Of a stretch of DNA of 64,000 bases, positions 11,301 to 18,886 are shown piece after piece (positions within the stretch are counted from its first letter, which is position 1; each line of letters starts with the position of its first letter). This DNA is from Novipirellula artificiosorum. GTDB lineage: Bacteria > Planctomycetota > Planctomycetia > Pirellulales > Pirellulaceae. The notes under the pieces are model-generated. The model ran no database searches and had not been told where the DNA came from. It saw only the letters and a program-made list of their open reading frames with translations. The stretch lies in contig NZ_SJPV01000007.1 in the NCBI RefSeq assembly GCF_007860135.1, forward strand, positions 143,823-207,822. The letters are read 5' to 3'. Position numbers and translations under genes: made by a program.

Positions 11301-11301
11301 A
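5347..11301 (+). CDS. giant LEPR-XLL-type surface repeat protein
   Basis: A 1984-residue protein. Near the N-terminus (residues 42-51) 'PLEARFVLNA' matches the LEPR-XLL pattern that marks large secreted repeat proteins of planctomycetes; a basic stretch precedes it instead of a classical signal peptide. Residues 308-1438 are three nearly identical 377-residue units rich in G, D, I, V and S, reading like stacked beta-solenoid strands (filamentous-haemagglutinin or cadherin-like). Around residues 1780-1850 a segment with FFPVRDVIPEPETLEVFV resembles a Calx-beta edge. The tail is charged (RRLSRAARFAQRMNQND). A TTG 39 bases upstream is in frame, but ATG at 5347 is preferred although no good ribosome site is visible. 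It is probably exported by the two adaptor proteins encoded just upstream. Its stop overlaps the kinase start by eight bases. Confidence 0.8.
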   Translation: MKLNRLFPLSLRDLAQRFGWNRTALPLPIRVRRAQRPRFRPLEARFVLNASAELNELGQLLVFGTSTADTINLEVNVDGEMTLRNELNEIIPIGGPGGVGTAPLPQQSVTSNQIIFFLGDGDDTLNAELPSSLDVTLQSSEGVDSAFLTLTDRGPQRQASYRIDAETITLNQNASSVRLVDDQLLLHGDVYVGTPGLDSTIDLGSGDLSVEGRFILLGDVDMLGNGGRALLADAVTTSTSPGTSLRFLLGDGPDANLSFGGADDSGGSRLLTLDVGSATDVSFLNQPTQLDGDLLIRSDTGTITIDTSIVADEVVLLANDEVTFQGDTIDATQLVVGSGGRVEIDGVLTIGQTVQISASGGDVDLSQSTLHSAFNGDVLLISDANAVTLGIVDAANGQITLGTSQDISGQIDQSPGTSIDVDRLNVSSANAVDLSSHGNKIGSVGTIVAQGAVDLFDLEDGLAIGSIVSGGGEVSIETSGSDGDVLVGQSILSEGGRVQVVASRDIVMEDGSIIDGTNGSLSLEAQRDITVAALRTLSASDNAVVINAISGGVIDGGDADTDIDANFGKTTIQSRLGIGVGNALETRLDRIVAGVASTGSIELVESDSITLEQLYTDDGKIDVVASGTIFANVVQSANTQSIDSRDIELTTLAGGDIVLGQITASNSADILLDADDDILGQSGASIVADEVVLLANDEVTFQGDTIDATQLVVGSGGRVEIDGVLTIGQTVQITASGGDVDLSQSTLHSAFNGDVLLISDANAVTLGIVDAANGQITLGTSQDISGQIDQSPGTSIDVDRLNVSSANAVDLSASGNKIGSVGTIVAQGAVDLFDLEGGLMVGSIVSGGGEVSIETSGSDGDLLVGQSILSEGGRVQVVASRDIVMEDGSLIDGTNGSLSLEAQRDITVAALRTLSASDNAVVINAISGRVIDGGDADTDIDANFGKTTIESQTGIGVGNALETRLDRIVAGVASTGSIELVESDSITLEQLYTDDGKIEVLASGTIFAAVVQSVNSQSIDSRDIELTTLAGGDIVLGQITASNSADVLFDADDDILGQSGASIIADEVVLLATNEVTFQGDTIDATQLVIDAGGRVEIDGVLTIGQTVQISASGGDVDLSQSSLHSDFDGDVLLISDANAVTLGIVDAANGQITLGTSQDISGQIDQSPGTSIDVDRLNVSSANAVDLSSPGNKIGSVGTIVAQGAVDLFDLEGGLMIGSIVSGGGEVSIETSGSDGDVLVGQSILSEGGRVQVVASRDIVMEDGSIIDGTNGTLSLEAQRDITVAALRTLSASDNAVVINAISGRVIDGGDADTDIDANFGKTTIESQTGIGVGNALETRLDRIVAGVASTGSIELVESDSITLEQLYTDDGKIEVLASGTIFAAVVQSVNSQSIDSRDIELTTLAGGDIVLGQITASNSADILLDADDDIFGQSDSFVVADDLKLISQNRVSDGEVAIDLNTEVESLTAVVTGDHRGDIVIHERGSVELASDDSGRNDLVVQTSNGEIRVDATQDIVISDQRDQANNVDFAVTPKVIAGGDHGRIQLDAGNGETDQLRLGNGVAIVASQSTLGAVQLDGANVVLGEQVEIRTGGDVGVARVFSPRPQAGLAATAFFDSTTVTTNRLEQANENDGRGVLSVEVGQSGERGLTLNIDWGAETGRYQQEDLIVGGEVFAVDHVYTEQDILDSRLNGRPSATAPLEVRFSMRHHESIVVTGDTVQQGVLNPIPTAEEALLAVRPGETESVPSGVVSATDNDNPLRPDLPVVFETNTVDDNATLDHRNGNAQFIIPSLSIPVAFFPVRDVIPEPETLEVFVKAETVIAPRGTSVEATEASVTSLVGREEYLQIRILSPDPNGEDLAPPERLPDSMLEGDKLKRLFSRLPDGRYAIEYVLGDGNERTIIEVDIRDGEPVATGDEMEGGFLELKLLDELPNEDPVDRSNDAEKTSPDNKEKAGDELPPNGLDRRLSRAARFAQRMNQND
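6268..9660 (+). repeat. three tandem 1131-bp coding repeats
   Basis: Units run 6268-7398, 7399-8529 and 8530-9660, each exactly 1131 bp (377 codons), so the reading frame is kept. In the stretches compared, units differ by only a few bases per 60. A degenerate start of a fourth unit (SFVVADDLKL) follows at 9661. The pattern of differences is mosaic: unit 3 shares some variants with unit 1 in its first half (for example near 8695 and 8914) and is nearly identical to unit 2 in its last 400 bases. Confidence 0.95.
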
Positions 11302-14300
11302 GAAAATACCGAACCCGACTCCCGACGATCAATCGAAGCGGGAAGATCCTGACTTCTTACAAGATGACCGCGATCCAGGTGATGCGACTTCATCCGAACT
11401 CGAATCCACCCTCGAAGCGTTTTCGTCACTCGACCCGGCCGACGATGACCCGAACCAGACTTTGCCTCTCGCCTCGTCGGGCGATAAGACCGTGTCGGCG
11501 GCGGATCTTGAAGCGACCGTGGATCTTGAAGCGACGGTGGATGTTAAGGAAACGGTGGATCTTGAAGCGACCGTGGGTGACGCTCAAGATCGAACGGTTT
11601 CTGCGGCGGATTTGGAGCAGACGATTGACGTGATGGGGAGCGGGGATGGAGCGGACGATGTGGATCGAACTCTCGATGCCTCCGATTTAGGTGGGACCCT
11701 TCAAGATACGTTGTCGACGTCGCCGATTGTGTCATCCGCGGACGACAGCGAACAATTCAATCCTTCGGTACTGGTGAGCGGGCAGGTCGGGGCAACGATC
11801 AATCCCCGTGATCTTTCGGACGAAGACGCTGCGATTTGGGAATCACTGACGCATGCGAACAGTAGTCGAGGTGAGCCGAGTCAACTTGCGCCGGCGATCG
11901 AACGTTCGCTTCGTGAAACGAACCTGCAGATTCAGACCCGTAGCGTGACGAAGGGGCAGGTCAATGCTGCGGAGAAATCCGACTATCGTCTGGTCCGCTT
12001 GCTTGGCAAAGGTGGGATGGGCAATGTTTACATCGCGCGGCAAGGCTCGCTTGACCGGATGATCGCGGTCAAGATTATTCGTCCACTGGAGAAGGCCAAG
12101 CGAGAAAAGCTTCGACAAGCCGGTCGCCTCGACGCGGTCGAGCAAGACCGTCGTCAGCAGTTTCTTTCCGAAGCGGTTGTGACAGGCGATTTGGACCATC
12201 CAAACATTGTCCCCATTCATGATATCGCTGTGATGGGCGATGAAACGCTCTTCTATGCGATGAAACGGGTCATTGGTACGCCATGGTCGAAGGTCATTAC
12301 CGAAAAGAGTCGTGACGAGAATCTTGAGATCCTGTTGAAAACATGTGATGCCGTCGGTTTTGCTCACACACGCGGCGTCGTGCATCGAGACATCAAACCT
12401 GAAAACATCATGCTTGGCGACTTCGGGGTCGTGATGGTGATGGATTGGGGGTTGGCCTTACCGACGGAAGCCTTTGAAAAACGCGACTCGGTTTTCCCCA
12501 ATGATGGACTGGGGGGGACCCCCGCGTTCATGGCCCCTGAAATGGCGACCGGGCCGGTGGAACGAATCACGGCTCAAAGTGATGTGTATCTGCTCGGTGC
12601 GACCTTGTTCATGATCATCACCGGCAACGCTCCTCACCATGGCAAAACGGTGCGTGAGTGCATTCAAGCCGTCGCGAGCAATAAGATTCGTGATTTCGAC
12701 GATCAACATCGAGGGGAACTGATGGACGTCGCCCTCAAGGCGATGGCAACGCGGCCAGCCGATCGGTATCCGGATGTGGTCAGTTTTCAGCAGGCGATTC
12801 GAGATTATCGGTCGCATGCCGAAAGCATCGCATTGGCTTCGCGAGCAACGGAGGACTTGCAAAGGGGAGAATCGACGCAGCAATACGCTGACTTCTCAAG
12901 AGCGATCTTTGGATTCGAGGAATCGCTTTCCCTGTGGCCTGGTAATACTCGAGCGACCGAAGGGCTTGAAAAGGCTCGTTTGCTGTATGCCGAAACCGCG
13001 TACCAAAACGAGGACTTCGACAATGGATTGCAAGTGCTGGATGAGCAAGTCCACGAGCACCAACCTCTGATCGAGAAGTTGCGGGCGGGTCTGCGTGAAC
13101 GCGAGAGCCGAATCAAGCGTTTTCGATGGTTGCGTCGAGCCGTCGCCGCTTTGTTGGCGTTCATTCTCGTTGGCGGAAGCATTGCGATGTTCATCATCAA
13201 CGAGAAGCGTAATCAGGCCGAGCGAGCAGAAGGAATCGCGAACAAGCAAACCCAGCTCGCGTTGGATGCGAAACATAAGGAGGAGTTACAGAAGGAAGCT
13301 GCGCTCGCAGCGGAAAAGGAGGCGAAAAGGCTTGAAATAATCGCGAAAACGCAAGAAGCCAAAGCAAAGGAGCAAGAGACCCTCGCCAAGCAGAATGAGC
13401 AAATCGCGCTCGATGCAAAGAGGCGGGCGGACGAGTCCCTGGCCGCGGAAACCAAGGCAAGGCAGGCCGCAGTCAATGCCAAGATACTTGAGACTCAAGC
13501 CAAAATCGCAGCGGAGAAAAGTGAACGCAACGCGATTGTGGCCCGTGATGAGGCAGAAAAACAACGAAAGTTAGCAGAGTATGAAGGATACCTATCCAAT
13601 GTTGGATTGGTCAAAGCACGCCTCGAACGCAACAACTTTGATAAGGCCCGTGACACGCTGCAAACGATCCTCACCAATAGTCAAAATGGTATGGGGCCCA
13701 GCGGATTGGGGTGGGAATACCGCTGGTTAGCGCGGCAGGTGTCGCAGTCGCATTCCGCGGTTGAGATGAGGGACGCCGTTGTTCAACTTGTCTCGGCACA
13801 AAGTGGTCAGTCGGCCGTCAGTGTGACCGAAGATGGCGCTGTTCAATTGATTGCTTTGTCGCCACAAGGCGAAATTGTGTCCAAGACATCTCATCAGATC
13901 CCTGGGGTCCGAGTTACCTGCGCGGCGATATCCAACAGCGAGAAGGAGATCGCCTTGGGCACGGAATCGGGTAGTGTGCAGGTTTGGGACGCGGGTCTCG
14001 AGCGGCGTCTCAGAACGCTCGATGGGCACACGCGAACCGTAACGGCTCTCCATTTCTGCGATCAAACGACGCTATTGTCGGGGTCCACGGATCGTACCCT
14101 CCGAGTTTGGGATTTGCCGAGCCAGCAACAACTTACCGAAGGTTGGCACATCGCTCCGGTGTTACAGATTGACGTTGCGGTTCGAGCCGATGCAAAGGGA
14201 TGGCTGGTCGCCGCCGCGGTTGCCGACGCTTCAAGCGGGCGGGTTGTGCTATGGCAGCTTGATCGCAGTGCCGACCAAGTGACCGCCCAGCGGATTGGAG

Positions 14301-16882
14301 ACTTTGATGCTCATCAGAGCCCCGTTTCCTCGGTGGCACTGTCCCAAGAGGGGCGACTTGCTGCATCGGGAGATTTGGCGGGGAACGTTCTGATCTGGCG
14401 TCCTGATCGAGTGAGCCAAATCGACTACGCAGCCGATATCCGTTCTGCGATCGAGAACCTCGAAGAGGCTGGCAACCGCGAGCCTAGGCAGCGGACGTTG
14501 ACGTCGATTCCGCTCATTGATCCGGATTTGGCAAACACGTCATCGGTACAGCGGATGCGCGCCGAGCCGTCGCAAAAATCGATGCTTGCGCACCTCGATG
14601 CCATACGCGCGATCCGCTTTTCGATGGACGGGACGCAGTTGTTGACCGCTTCGGACGACTACACGCTAAAACTTTGGGACGAACAAACGCGGAAATTGGT
14701 GACATCCTTGCGTGGCCATGGCGGTTGGGTGACCGATGCCGTGTTTGTGGCCGAGAACGGCTCGACAGTTTTGTCGAGCTCTGTGGACAAGACCGTCCGA
14801 TCGTGGAGACCGAAGACTTACATCGGTGATTCCGCCACAACGAGAGTGACGTCACTTCCAGCCGATTCAGCGGTAGCCCTTGCCGAGTCCCAGATCGAGC
14901 AAGCTCACAAGGACGAGATCTGGTCAGCGCGATTCAGCTCGGATGGGTCGCGGATCGTGACCGCCAGCCGAGACCAAACGGCGCGGGTGTTGAGGGTCGA
15001 TCACGACAGCATGAAACTTGAACAACTGGGGGAGCTGGATTTAGCTGACGCCAACGATGGCGCTCAGGGCACCTTGAGCGAGGGGACCTCCTTTGTTGCG
15101 ATGTCGATGGCAATTGATCGGCAACACAACCGATTGTTTGTCGGCAGCGCCGACGCGAGCATCCGCGTCTGGGACTTGCGGCGTGGAATTGAAGTGGGAC
15201 GCATGAATGCGACGGGGCTGAATCAATCGTTTGCCCTGTCCGAAGATGGCCAATTCTTGCTATCGGGCTCCAGTTCGGCCGAGGTCAAGGCACTTTTGTG
15301 GCGGCTGAGTCCAAGCGGAGCTCCGTCGCCAAAATTGGTTCACCGTTTCAAAGGTCACGATCAGGCGGTAACGGCGCTGGCCATTTCGGCCGACGGTTCG
15401 ATGCTGTTCACCGGCGACCGTGATGGGCGGGGAATCGTTTGGGATGGACAAACAGGAAATCCGATCGGAGAGCCGATCGAGCAATTGCGAGGATACCGGA
15501 TCAATGCCGCAAAGTTTGTTCGAGGCAAGAAGGAGTTACTCATCGCAGCAGATGATCAGCAATTGTCTCGGTTCGATCTGCAGACGCGAGAAAGGACTGC
15601 CAAATTGAATCATGACGGGTTCGTAACAGGATTGTCGATTTCACCAGACGAAACGTTTGCTTTGACCGTAAGCGAACGTACCGATGCAAAATCGATTCAA
15701 ACGGTTGCAACCTTATGGGATCTGCGATCACAGCAGTCGAAGGTTCTCGATCGAAGTGATTTAACTCGAGCGGGTTCCGCAAGTCGGAAAGCGGTTTCGC
15801 GAGGTCGAATCACGGCTGCTGAGTTTGGTGAAGTGGGTGAGTTGGCATTGATCACGCACGCTCAAACGGATGCGGCGCCAACCCGAATCGGTGTATGGAG
15901 AATCAGCGATGTCGGTGATGCGGACAGCCAAGGCTGGGTTGAATTGCCATCCGCAATTGGGTCGGCCGAAATGGCAACTCCGATCTCATCGACCGAGTTC
16001 CTTTCGCTTAGCGGAGACGCAGCATTCCTATGGGATATCAACCAACGTACACATTTGAGAAGTTATCGATCGCATGGAGCGGTAAAACAAGCAAGCTTTT
16101 CTGCGGATGGCCGATTCATCGCGACGGGTAGCCGATCGATTAAGATTTGGGATGCCGAAACGTTTCAAGCGATCGGTAAATTGGAAGTTCCACACGCGGG
16201 CCCTATTCGTTCGTTGCAGTTCGCACACGGCTACTTAGGCGATCGCCCCGACTATCGGTTGATTTCGGGAAGCGATGAGGGTGTCGCAAAGCTATGGCGT
16301 TGGGATCCGAGTCAACAAGAGATCACGCTTGTTGAGCAATTCAATCTTGGTACCGCGATTGCTTCGGTGCAAATGAGTGATGACGGTCAATGGGTCTTGG
16401 CGGCTGGCGCTGGCGGTACGGCCAAGCTGTGGAAAGTGGATGCAGCGGAAAGGCCAGTTGTTTTTCATGATCGCAAGGCTCGAGATTTGACTTGCAGTTC
16501 CTTTTCGGAAGACGGTCATTGGATCGCCTTTGGTACTAGCGATGCCACGGGATTGCTGTGGCACGTTCCTGAGTCGGATGATAGCGATGTGGATCCACCT
16601 ATCGAACTGACGGGACACGCTCAGCAAATCGAGGACATCGCGATCTTACAGGGGGCGGGGCCAATGCGGCTGTTTACGGCCAGTGCTGATCAATCCATTC
16701 GAGTATGGGATCCACGTATTGACGCCGTCAGCCAATCTTCGTCGCCCAGCGAGGCACGCGAGGTTTTGATGCTTGAACAACATACCTCCAGCGTGACGGC
16801 CGTCGATTTGACAGATCGCGGAGAGATTTTGCTCTCAGCGAGTCGCGACGGAACGGTTATTCTTTGGCCCGCGAGCAAATAG
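11294..16882 (+). CDS. Ser/Thr protein kinase with transmembrane segment, coiled coil and WD40 propeller(s)
   Basis: An 1862-residue protein. The first 225 residues are acidic and carry repeated Thr-Val-Asp motifs. A Hanks-type kinase domain starts near residue 231 (LLGKGGMGNVYIA), with HRDIKPENIM near residue 363, DWG in place of DFG, and GTPAFMAPEMA. A membrane segment lies at about 612-632 (AALLAFILVGGSIAMFII), followed by an Ala/Glu/Lys-rich coiled coil to about residue 760. The remaining 1050 residues hold many WD40 repeats ending in W-D or LW (for example TLLSGSTDRTLRVWDL). This Pkn-WD40 architecture is frequent in planctomycetes. The single membrane segment puts kinase and propeller on opposite sides. 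The ATG overlaps the stop of the giant protein by eight bases, so they are cotranscribed. Substrates are unknown. Confidence 0.9.
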   Translation: MTEKIPNPTPDDQSKREDPDFLQDDRDPGDATSSELESTLEAFSSLDPADDDPNQTLPLASSGDKTVSAADLEATVDLEATVDVKETVDLEATVGDAQDRTVSAADLEQTIDVMGSGDGADDVDRTLDASDLGGTLQDTLSTSPIVSSADDSEQFNPSVLVSGQVGATINPRDLSDEDAAIWESLTHANSSRGEPSQLAPAIERSLRETNLQIQTRSVTKGQVNAAEKSDYRLVRLLGKGGMGNVYIARQGSLDRMIAVKIIRPLEKAKREKLRQAGRLDAVEQDRRQQFLSEAVVTGDLDHPNIVPIHDIAVMGDETLFYAMKRVIGTPWSKVITEKSRDENLEILLKTCDAVGFAHTRGVVHRDIKPENIMLGDFGVVMVMDWGLALPTEAFEKRDSVFPNDGLGGTPAFMAPEMATGPVERITAQSDVYLLGATLFMIITGNAPHHGKTVRECIQAVASNKIRDFDDQHRGELMDVALKAMATRPADRYPDVVSFQQAIRDYRSHAESIALASRATEDLQRGESTQQYADFSRAIFGFEESLSLWPGNTRATEGLEKARLLYAETAYQNEDFDNGLQVLDEQVHEHQPLIEKLRAGLRERESRIKRFRWLRRAVAALLAFILVGGSIAMFIINEKRNQAERAEGIANKQTQLALDAKHKEELQKEAALAAEKEAKRLEIIAKTQEAKAKEQETLAKQNEQIALDAKRRADESLAAETKARQAAVNAKILETQAKIAAEKSERNAIVARDEAEKQRKLAEYEGYLSNVGLVKARLERNNFDKARDTLQTILTNSQNGMGPSGLGWEYRWLARQVSQSHSAVEMRDAVVQLVSAQSGQSAVSVTEDGAVQLIALSPQGEIVSKTSHQIPGVRVTCAAISNSEKEIALGTESGSVQVWDAGLERRLRTLDGHTRTVTALHFCDQTTLLSGSTDRTLRVWDLPSQQQLTEGWHIAPVLQIDVAVRADAKGWLVAAAVADASSGRVVLWQLDRSADQVTAQRIGDFDAHQSPVSSVALSQEGRLAASGDLAGNVLIWRPDRVSQIDYAADIRSAIENLEEAGNREPRQRTLTSIPLIDPDLANTSSVQRMRAEPSQKSMLAHLDAIRAIRFSMDGTQLLTASDDYTLKLWDEQTRKLVTSLRGHGGWVTDAVFVAENGSTVLSSSVDKTVRSWRPKTYIGDSATTRVTSLPADSAVALAESQIEQAHKDEIWSARFSSDGSRIVTASRDQTARVLRVDHDSMKLEQLGELDLADANDGAQGTLSEGTSFVAMSMAIDRQHNRLFVGSADASIRVWDLRRGIEVGRMNATGLNQSFALSEDGQFLLSGSSSAEVKALLWRLSPSGAPSPKLVHRFKGHDQAVTALAISADGSMLFTGDRDGRGIVWDGQTGNPIGEPIEQLRGYRINAAKFVRGKKELLIAADDQQLSRFDLQTRERTAKLNHDGFVTGLSISPDETFALTVSERTDAKSIQTVATLWDLRSQQSKVLDRSDLTRAGSASRKAVSRGRITAAEFGEVGELALITHAQTDAAPTRIGVWRISDVGDADSQGWVELPSAIGSAEMATPISSTEFLSLSGDAAFLWDINQRTHLRSYRSHGAVKQASFSADGRFIATGSRSIKIWDAETFQAIGKLEVPHAGPIRSLQFAHGYLGDRPDYRLISGSDEGVAKLWRWDPSQQEITLVEQFNLGTAIASVQMSDDGQWVLAAGAGGTAKLWKVDAAERPVVFHDRKARDLTCSSFSEDGHWIAFGTSDATGLLWHVPESDDSDVDPPIELTGHAQQIEDIAILQGAGPMRLFTASADQSIRVWDPRIDAVSQSSSPSEAREVLMLEQHTSSVTAVDLTDRGEILLSASRDGTVILWPASK
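11504..11577 (+). repeat. in-frame short tandem repeat encoding Thr-Val-Asp motifs
   Basis: Imperfect 18-24 base units built on 'gatcttgaagcgac.gtg' repeat four times and encode DLEATV, DLEATV, DVKETV, DLEATV in the N-terminal tail of the kinase. Looser copies (RTVSAADLEQTIDV, RTLDASDL) continue to about 11690. Confidence 0.8.
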
Positions 16883-16983
16883 CGACCTACCGGGATGCTG
16901 GCAAAGAATCTCAGCGTGCGTTAGCATGGCGTGTGGTTGTACGCCACCACTCCCACCCATCCCTCCCATCAGGACCGGCCGTC

Positions 16984-17304
16984 ATGCTCCATCCAAAATC
17001 TGCGTCCCTGCTCGTCGCAGTTCTGCTAACAGCACTTTGTTTTTCGATGCAAACGTTGGCCCAGACGATCCCTTTGCCCGAGCACCCACGGCCGGATTTC
17101 GAGCGCTCCGATTGGCAAAACCTGAATGGGACCTGGCAGTTTCGGTTTGACAAAGAGAATTCGGGCATGAAGTCGAACTGGCAATCCGATGATGCGGAGT
17201 TCACCGAGGAAATCATGGTGCCGTTCCCCTGGGGATTGGCGATCTATGGCGAACGATTCGGCCGCTACCCGATCGACCCCACGATTGTGTTCACGTTAAA
17301 GTGA
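16984..17304 (+). pseudogene. truncated N-terminus of a glycoside hydrolase family 2-like protein
   Basis: The 107 residues start with a signal peptide (hydrophobic stretch ending at MQTLAQT) and continue with PRPDFERSDWQNLNGTW and EIMVPFPW, the start of the sugar-binding jelly-roll domain of GH2 beta-galactosidases and beta-glucuronidases. Full enzymes run to 600-1000 residues with a catalytic TIM barrel. Here similarity stops after FPWG and 22 unrelated residues lead to a stop that overlaps the convergent gene by nine bases. AGGA lies ten bases before the ATG. It is most simply a deletion remnant. A short secreted protein that is still made cannot be excluded. Confidence 0.65.
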
Positions 17305-18348
17305 TTCAACGTTTTCATCACAAGATTCGCGAGACTCACGCTCGAGTTTCGTGATTTTCCTGCGGACACGCTTCGCCTCCCTCTCAAGTTCAGCGAGCTG
17401 AAGACGCAGCCTAAGCAACGATTTTTCTGGTGCGGGCGAGATCACGCGTTCAAGGAAATCGATCAGCACGAGTGCCCGAAGCGCCTTCAATGCGGTGCCA
17501 CGGAGCCGATAGACACGCGCGACTTGGTTTAATTGCGAAAGACGCAGCATTTTCGTAATGCCTGTCGCCCGCAATAGTCGTAGCGACCTCAAGAAGGAGA
17601 CCAGTGGCAAAAAAATAATCGCCAGATCAATCCAGTGGGTCTTGCAGTAGGCCAGCTTCTTTTCCGCGATCGACACCATCAAGATGAATTCGGCTGCGAA
17701 GCAGAACCAGATGAACCCTGTCGAGAAGTGCAATGCAAATCGTAACCATCGGTAGTCCGCGACCTGTGTTTTCATAAACAGCTCGACCAACAACACAGGC
17801 ATGATCAGCATCGCGATTCCAATCATCGGCATGCTGAGCCGACGTTCGAGACGTCGCCGCATGCGGGCGTCCGCTTTTCGCCACCCCAGTTCGGGCAGCC
17901 AAATTCGCTTCCCCATTCTTAGGCTGCGCGCACACATCCGTAGCGACGGACAGATGCAGAACAATAGCGAGTAGAAGTGGAAGGACCGCGTTTCGCGGTT
18001 CCACGGCCGCGTCAACCAATGCAAAATGGATTCGGCGATCACGATCGGCCAGATCAACAGCATGCCATAAATGGCGAACATCTCGATCGATTCCGACGAA
18101 CCATCCGCAACGGACATCAACAACAGATCGTGGGTGGCCGCCTCTCCGAGCTGCATGTCCTCAATCGCTAAGTTCTCTCGCAGATTGGGGACGTCAACCC
18201 AGAGCACGACCAGGATCGATTGAAAGACCAGGAAAGTCAGCGATAGCCAAAACATCAGCGGCGCCGTTTCAGCGGCGATCCACTGTAGAGCGTCATGTTT
18301 TCGGCTGGACATCCGGTTTAGCCATTCGAGGAGCGTAGAGGTTGACAT
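17296..18348 (-). CDS. voltage-sensor-like (ion-channel superfamily) membrane protein
   Basis: A 350-residue polytopic protein with about six hydrophobic segments (near residues 28-50, 92-112, 122-137, 172-192, 204-225 and 237-257). The last is followed by an S4-like amphipathic stretch with Arg or Lys at regular spacing (SLRSLRLLRATGITKMLRLS). The C-terminus is a basic coiled coil (AELEREAKRVRRKITKLE). Bacterial voltage-sensor domains have this pattern of an acidic S2/S3 and an arginine-rich S4. No selectivity filter (TxGYGD) or clear pore helix follows, so this may be a sensor-only or proton-channel-like protein rather than a full potassium channel. It is unrelated in function to the GH2 remnant, with which its 3' end overlaps. 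Confidence 0.6.
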   Translation of the reverse strand: MSTSTLLEWLNRMSSRKHDALQWIAAETAPLMFWLSLTFLVFQSILVVLWVDVPNLRENLAIEDMQLGEAATHDLLLMSVADGSSESIEMFAIYGMLLIWPIVIAESILHWLTRPWNRETRSFHFYSLLFCICPSLRMCARSLRMGKRIWLPELGWRKADARMRRRLERRLSMPMIGIAMLIMPVLLVELFMKTQVADYRWLRFALHFSTGFIWFCFAAEFILMVSIAEKKLAYCKTHWIDLAIIFLPLVSFLRSLRLLRATGITKMLRLSQLNQVARVYRLRGTALKALRALVLIDFLERVISPAPEKSLLRLRLQLAELEREAKRVRRKITKLERESRESCDENVESL

Positions 18349-18514
18349 CTCTATGGTATGGCATGATCCGCCTCGCGTCAGGGCGCTGAGTCAATTGCGA
18401 TTTGACGTCGCTGAGGAGGAAAAAGCGAATAGGAGCGGGGCGCATGGAGCAATGTTCGTTTCGGTCCGCGTTTCGAGCCACCGTTTTCCCGCTCGATCCG
18501 AGGTCCCATGGATC

Positions 18515-18856
18515 TCACCGCACTCGGTACCCCAGTTCGGCCAATTTCGCTTTGACTCGAGTCAAATGGTCGCCTTGGATTTCGATCCGATCTTGCTGGA
18601 TCGATCCCCCTGCTCCGCAGCCCGATTGTAGTTTTGTAAGTAGCGCTCGGAGATCCGATTCCTCGGGATCAAGTCCTTTGACAATCGTCATCGCACGCTT
18701 GTGCTTGCGATGTTCGGTGAAAACTTTCGCGGTTTGCTTGGCGGGTGCAAGGTATTGTTTCTCGGGGGGCGGGCAATGGCAGTCCTGCTCGGGAAGTCCG
18801 CATCGATCGCAGGTCGGCGGAATGTCGAACGGCGTACCAGCAAAGAGTCGACTCAT
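18515..18856 (-). CDS. SUI1/eIF1-family translation factor (YciH-like)
   Basis: A 113-residue protein. The C-terminal 70 residues carry the SUI1 fold signature (KRAMTIVKGLDPEESDL, then KLQSGCGAGGSI and IEIQGDH), the usual region shared by archaeal/eukaryotic eIF1 and bacterial YciH, which affects start-codon fidelity in initiation. The N-terminal 35 residues contain four cysteines (CDRCG and CHC) that could bind a metal. It lies 30 bases downstream of the SnoaL-like gene and is probably the last gene of that transcript. YciH is not essential where studied. Confidence 0.88.
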   Translation of the reverse strand: MSRLFAGTPFDIPPTCDRCGLPEQDCHCPPPEKQYLAPAKQTAKVFTEHRKHKRAMTIVKGLDPEESDLRALLTKLQSGCGAGGSIQQDRIEIQGDHLTRVKAKLAELGYRVR

Positions 18857-18886
18857 GGAGGATCCTTCAAAACAAAGGGCTAGCGA

